Assembly (NCBI GenBank): GCA_034440575.1
Contig: JAOTOL010001646.1
Span: forward strand, 3,773,501 to 3,837,500
DNA length: 64,000 nucleotides
Source: Imbricaverruca yamaguchii
Lineage: Eukaryota; Arthropoda; Thecostraca; Neoverrucidae
Direction: 5' to 3'
Shown here: piece after piece, positions 61,858-64,000 of the stretch
How positions within the stretch are numbered: position 1 is the first letter of the stretch
How the letters are laid out: each line of letters starts with the position of its first letter
Program-made: the position numbers and the translations under genes
Notes under the pieces: model-generated
The model's database searches: none
What the model was told of the DNA's origin: nothing
What the model saw: only the letters and a program-made list of their open reading frames with translations

Positions 61858-62192
61858 GCAGGCTGGTCTACAGACCAGTCTGCAGACCAGCCTGCAGACC
61901 AGCCTGCAGACCAGCCGGCCAGCCTGCAGACCAGCCGGCCAGCCTGCAGACCAGCCTGCAGACCAGCCTGCAGACCAGCCTGCAGACCAGCCTGCAGACC
62001 AGCCTGCAGACCAGCCGGCCAGCCTGCAGACCAGCCTGCAGACCAGCCTGCAGACCAGCCTGCAGACCAGCCTGCAGACCAGCCTGCAGACCAGCCTGCA
62101 GACCAGCCTGCAGACCAGCCTGCAGACTAGCCTGCAGACCAGCCGGCCAGCCTGCAGACCAGCCTGCAGACCAGCCTGCAGACCAGCCGGCC
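61858..62192. repeat. 12-bp repeat CTGCAGACCAGC
   Basis: About 27 copies with interspersed CCGGCCAGC variants. It is open in several frames. No host gene is recognised. Confidence 0.97.
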
Positions 62193-62199
62193 CCTGTGG

Positions 62200-63173
62200 A
62201 CGCTCAGGTGGCGCCAGCTCTCGCCGCTATGTCGAACAGTGACGTCATGCAAGTGGCGACTCGGGTGTGATATCACCCTGGACGGGTTTCCTCCGGCTCA
62301 AAGTTCGGATACCTCGCTTTGAACGTGATCGGCTATCCTGGTTGGAATTTGATCCCTGCGCCATAGCTCAGCTACTTCATCGGTTACTTTTCGGATGTGG
62401 GTTTCAACTGAGACGTGGTATTTATCGACGCCCTGGCTCAGCATCACTTCGATTCTAATCAGCATCGCTGCTCAACACCCGACCTAACGCGAGATGTTCA
62501 TTTGAAGTCAGACTTGATGACTTGAAATTGAATTGTGCATGATAAATGTGCATGTTCTTTCGAAGCGGTGTGCCATTCATCTTTAGACGATTTCACCAAA
62601 ATGGTGATTTACGCACTAGGTGCTTCAGGACTACAGTGCCGCAAGAATGACTCGCTTGGGAGCAGCGACGATCGTTCGGCCTGGTGAAAATCTGCCTAAG
62701 AACATTCCATGGCATACTCCAATCTTAGTTCATTATGAAGATGATTATAAAATGAACCAAATGATCATATGAACATTTGGTTGCTTTCTATCACCATCTT
62801 CAATTCGACTATGCTCAACACAGCTCTCCGCAACATTATTAGTTCGATATTGCTGGAAACACTGAACTTCGCGTCCCCATCCCCATGCACGTACACCAAG
62901 AAAGTGGCTGAGACATAGTCAACGGTAAAAGAACGAAAGTAGCGCACTTGTGAAGCTTCTGTTGGTGGCTGCTTCATTTGGGTTGTGCCTATAAGCCCGA
63001 TGATTACGTTTGAAAGTATGGTGTAACCGTGACCATTGGTCTCAGATGTGGTGCTGGCTGCTCCTATGGCCGCAGTAAACAACATTCCAGCGGAAATGTT
63101 CCTGCTCACTGGCGGACATAGGGGGATTTTATTCACTGCACCCCACAGTTACTGATTAAAACGCTGCCCGCAG
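62200..63173. other. COQ3 5' region or intron
   Basis: Should contain the first COQ3 exon(s) with the mitochondrial targeting peptide, ending in phase 1 (a G). I could not identify it with confidence. A minus-strand ORF at 62765-63136 resembles nothing known. Confidence 0.4.
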
Positions 63174-64000
63174 GTGACAGTACTGTGAATGCAGATGAAG
63201 TTGACAAGTTCAATCGCATGGCTGGTGAATGGTGGGACGAAGAAGGTGCCGTACGGCCTCTACACGCCATGAATGAACTCCGGTAGGTCTTCAAATGTCC
63301 AATTTATGTCACCGATTTAGCGCCAACGTTCACGCTTTTCATCTCTCTGGTGGCACGTTGCAGACAACTGTAGTCTGTTCAGCGGTTCTGCTTCGTTATC
63401 ATGTGGGGTGCGGCTTCAGCAGCAGCAGTTTTGCCTGGTGGCTGTGTATCAGTGTATTCAGTGCAGATACAGGTTGGATTTTTATTTTTGTCTCAGCAGG
63501 CTACGTGGTGAGTGGTCCTACTGGGCTGTAGGTTCTGTGCAGATCATCGCTTCGCTCCGACCACAGGACAGTGTCAGAGGTCAGTTTGGTTTTAGCAGGT
63601 AACGCTAGGAATGTTTTGCGGAGTGGCTAAAACTTTAGTCCATCTGATTTTTGCGGCATTTCTTCTTTTCTGGTTTGACTTTTCATGTTGCCATAAATCG
63701 CACAAAGTCGTGGCAGTATTCGACAGCAAAGTTGGGCCTGAGCAGGACCTCTGTGATCTCGTCAACTTCGAGATCAGTGGTTGTTTTAGCCAGAATCGTG
63801 CTAACGTGCGAGTTCGTAACCGGCATGTATTACCAGCACTGTTTTAGTAGGGTGCACGGGCCTCATTTTGCCGTGTATTTGTGTGAACTGTACGGCCGCC
63901 AGTTTGGCCTGGCCAGCGGTCATGACATTGTGACCCGGGTGGCCGACAGGGTGTCTCTGATCCGGGCCGGTCTGGAGGCTGGCCAGCGGTCATCACATTG
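63174..64000 (+). CDS. COQ3: Ubiquinone biosynthesis O-methyltransferase, mitochondrial (COQ3), partial
   Basis: Catalyses the two O-methylations in coenzyme Q synthesis, on the matrix face of the inner membrane. Exon 63174-63282 lies between CCCGCAG and CCG|GTAGGT and encodes DSTVNADEVDKFNRMAGEWW followed by DEEGAVRPLHAMNELR. This is the hallmark N-terminal segment of UbiG/COQ3 (E-V-x-K-F-x-x-x-A-x-x-W-W-D ... L-H-x-M-N-x-L-R). The next exon, 63950 to the window end, continues VSLIRAGLE, corresponding to the family's VPFIRDGL, in matching phase (CG|G). However, its acceptor lies in a 70-bp tandem duplication that continues past the window, so the genuine exon copy may lie downstream. The methyltransferase domain itself is outside the window. 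Confidence 0.85.
63911..64000. repeat. Start of a 70-bp tandem duplication at the COQ3 acceptor
   Basis: GGCCAGCGGTCATGACATTG at 63911 recurs as GGCCAGCGGTCATCACATTG at 63981, exactly 70 bp later, with the acceptor CCGACAG|GG and exon start in between. The array is cut by the window edge. Confidence 0.85.

Overview
This is a nuclear window from a eukaryote, most likely an invertebrate and perhaps an arthropod. Genes are split by GT-AG introns with compact GC-rich exons, the spacers carry tRNA-derived SINEs, CR1-like LINE fragments, long (TA)n runs and many VNTRs, and one gene is a C2H2 zinc-finger protein with a ZAD-like N-terminal module. No prokaryotic or viral architecture is seen. The exact taxon cannot be read from the sequence.

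Layout. 1.4-8.4 kb (+): mitochondrial ribosomal protein S31 (MRPS31), six exons seen, 5' end missing. 9.2-14.4 kb (-): adenylate kinase 1 (AK1), convergent with MRPS31. 14.4-28 kb: gene-poor, with repeats and a dead CR1-like reverse transcriptase at 23.3-24.45 kb. 28.7-32.3 kb (-): a four-TM protein of the TMEM179/179B family. 35.2-42.5 kb (-): a complete 11-exon NELF-B gene, every intron phase closing, with a LINE 3' fragment in intron 4. 42.5-49.2 kb: AT-rich, CpG-poor spacer. 49.2-54.5 kb (+): a six-exon protein with eight C2H2 fingers. 54.5-63.1 kb: repeats plus unrecognised candidate exons at 59.3-60.6 kb. 63.2-64.0 kb (+): start of COQ3 (ubiquinone O-methyltransferase), running off the window. 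The genes are unrelated housekeeping functions (mitochondrial translation, nucleotide phosphotransfer, transcription pausing, coenzyme Q synthesis). There is no operon-like or pathway clustering.

The most unusual feature is a recurring association of minisatellites with coding boundaries. In at least six places the repeat unit contains a copy of the adjacent exon edge: the MRPS31 exon-4 donor, the AK1 exon-5 acceptor, the NELF-B exon-9 acceptor, the COQ3 acceptor at the window end, and the stop-codon regions of the TMEM179-like and zinc-finger genes. Other arrays begin within about 10-35 nt of a donor. These arrays therefore present rows of duplicate splice sites. In AK1 the 36-bp units are in frame and open, so use of upstream acceptors would add 12-residue cassettes. 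A second theme is regional CpG decay: paired copies of the same SINE, or of another dispersed repeat, retain CpGs in some places and have lost them to TpG/CpA in others, which suggests germline methylation of the AT-rich spacers.
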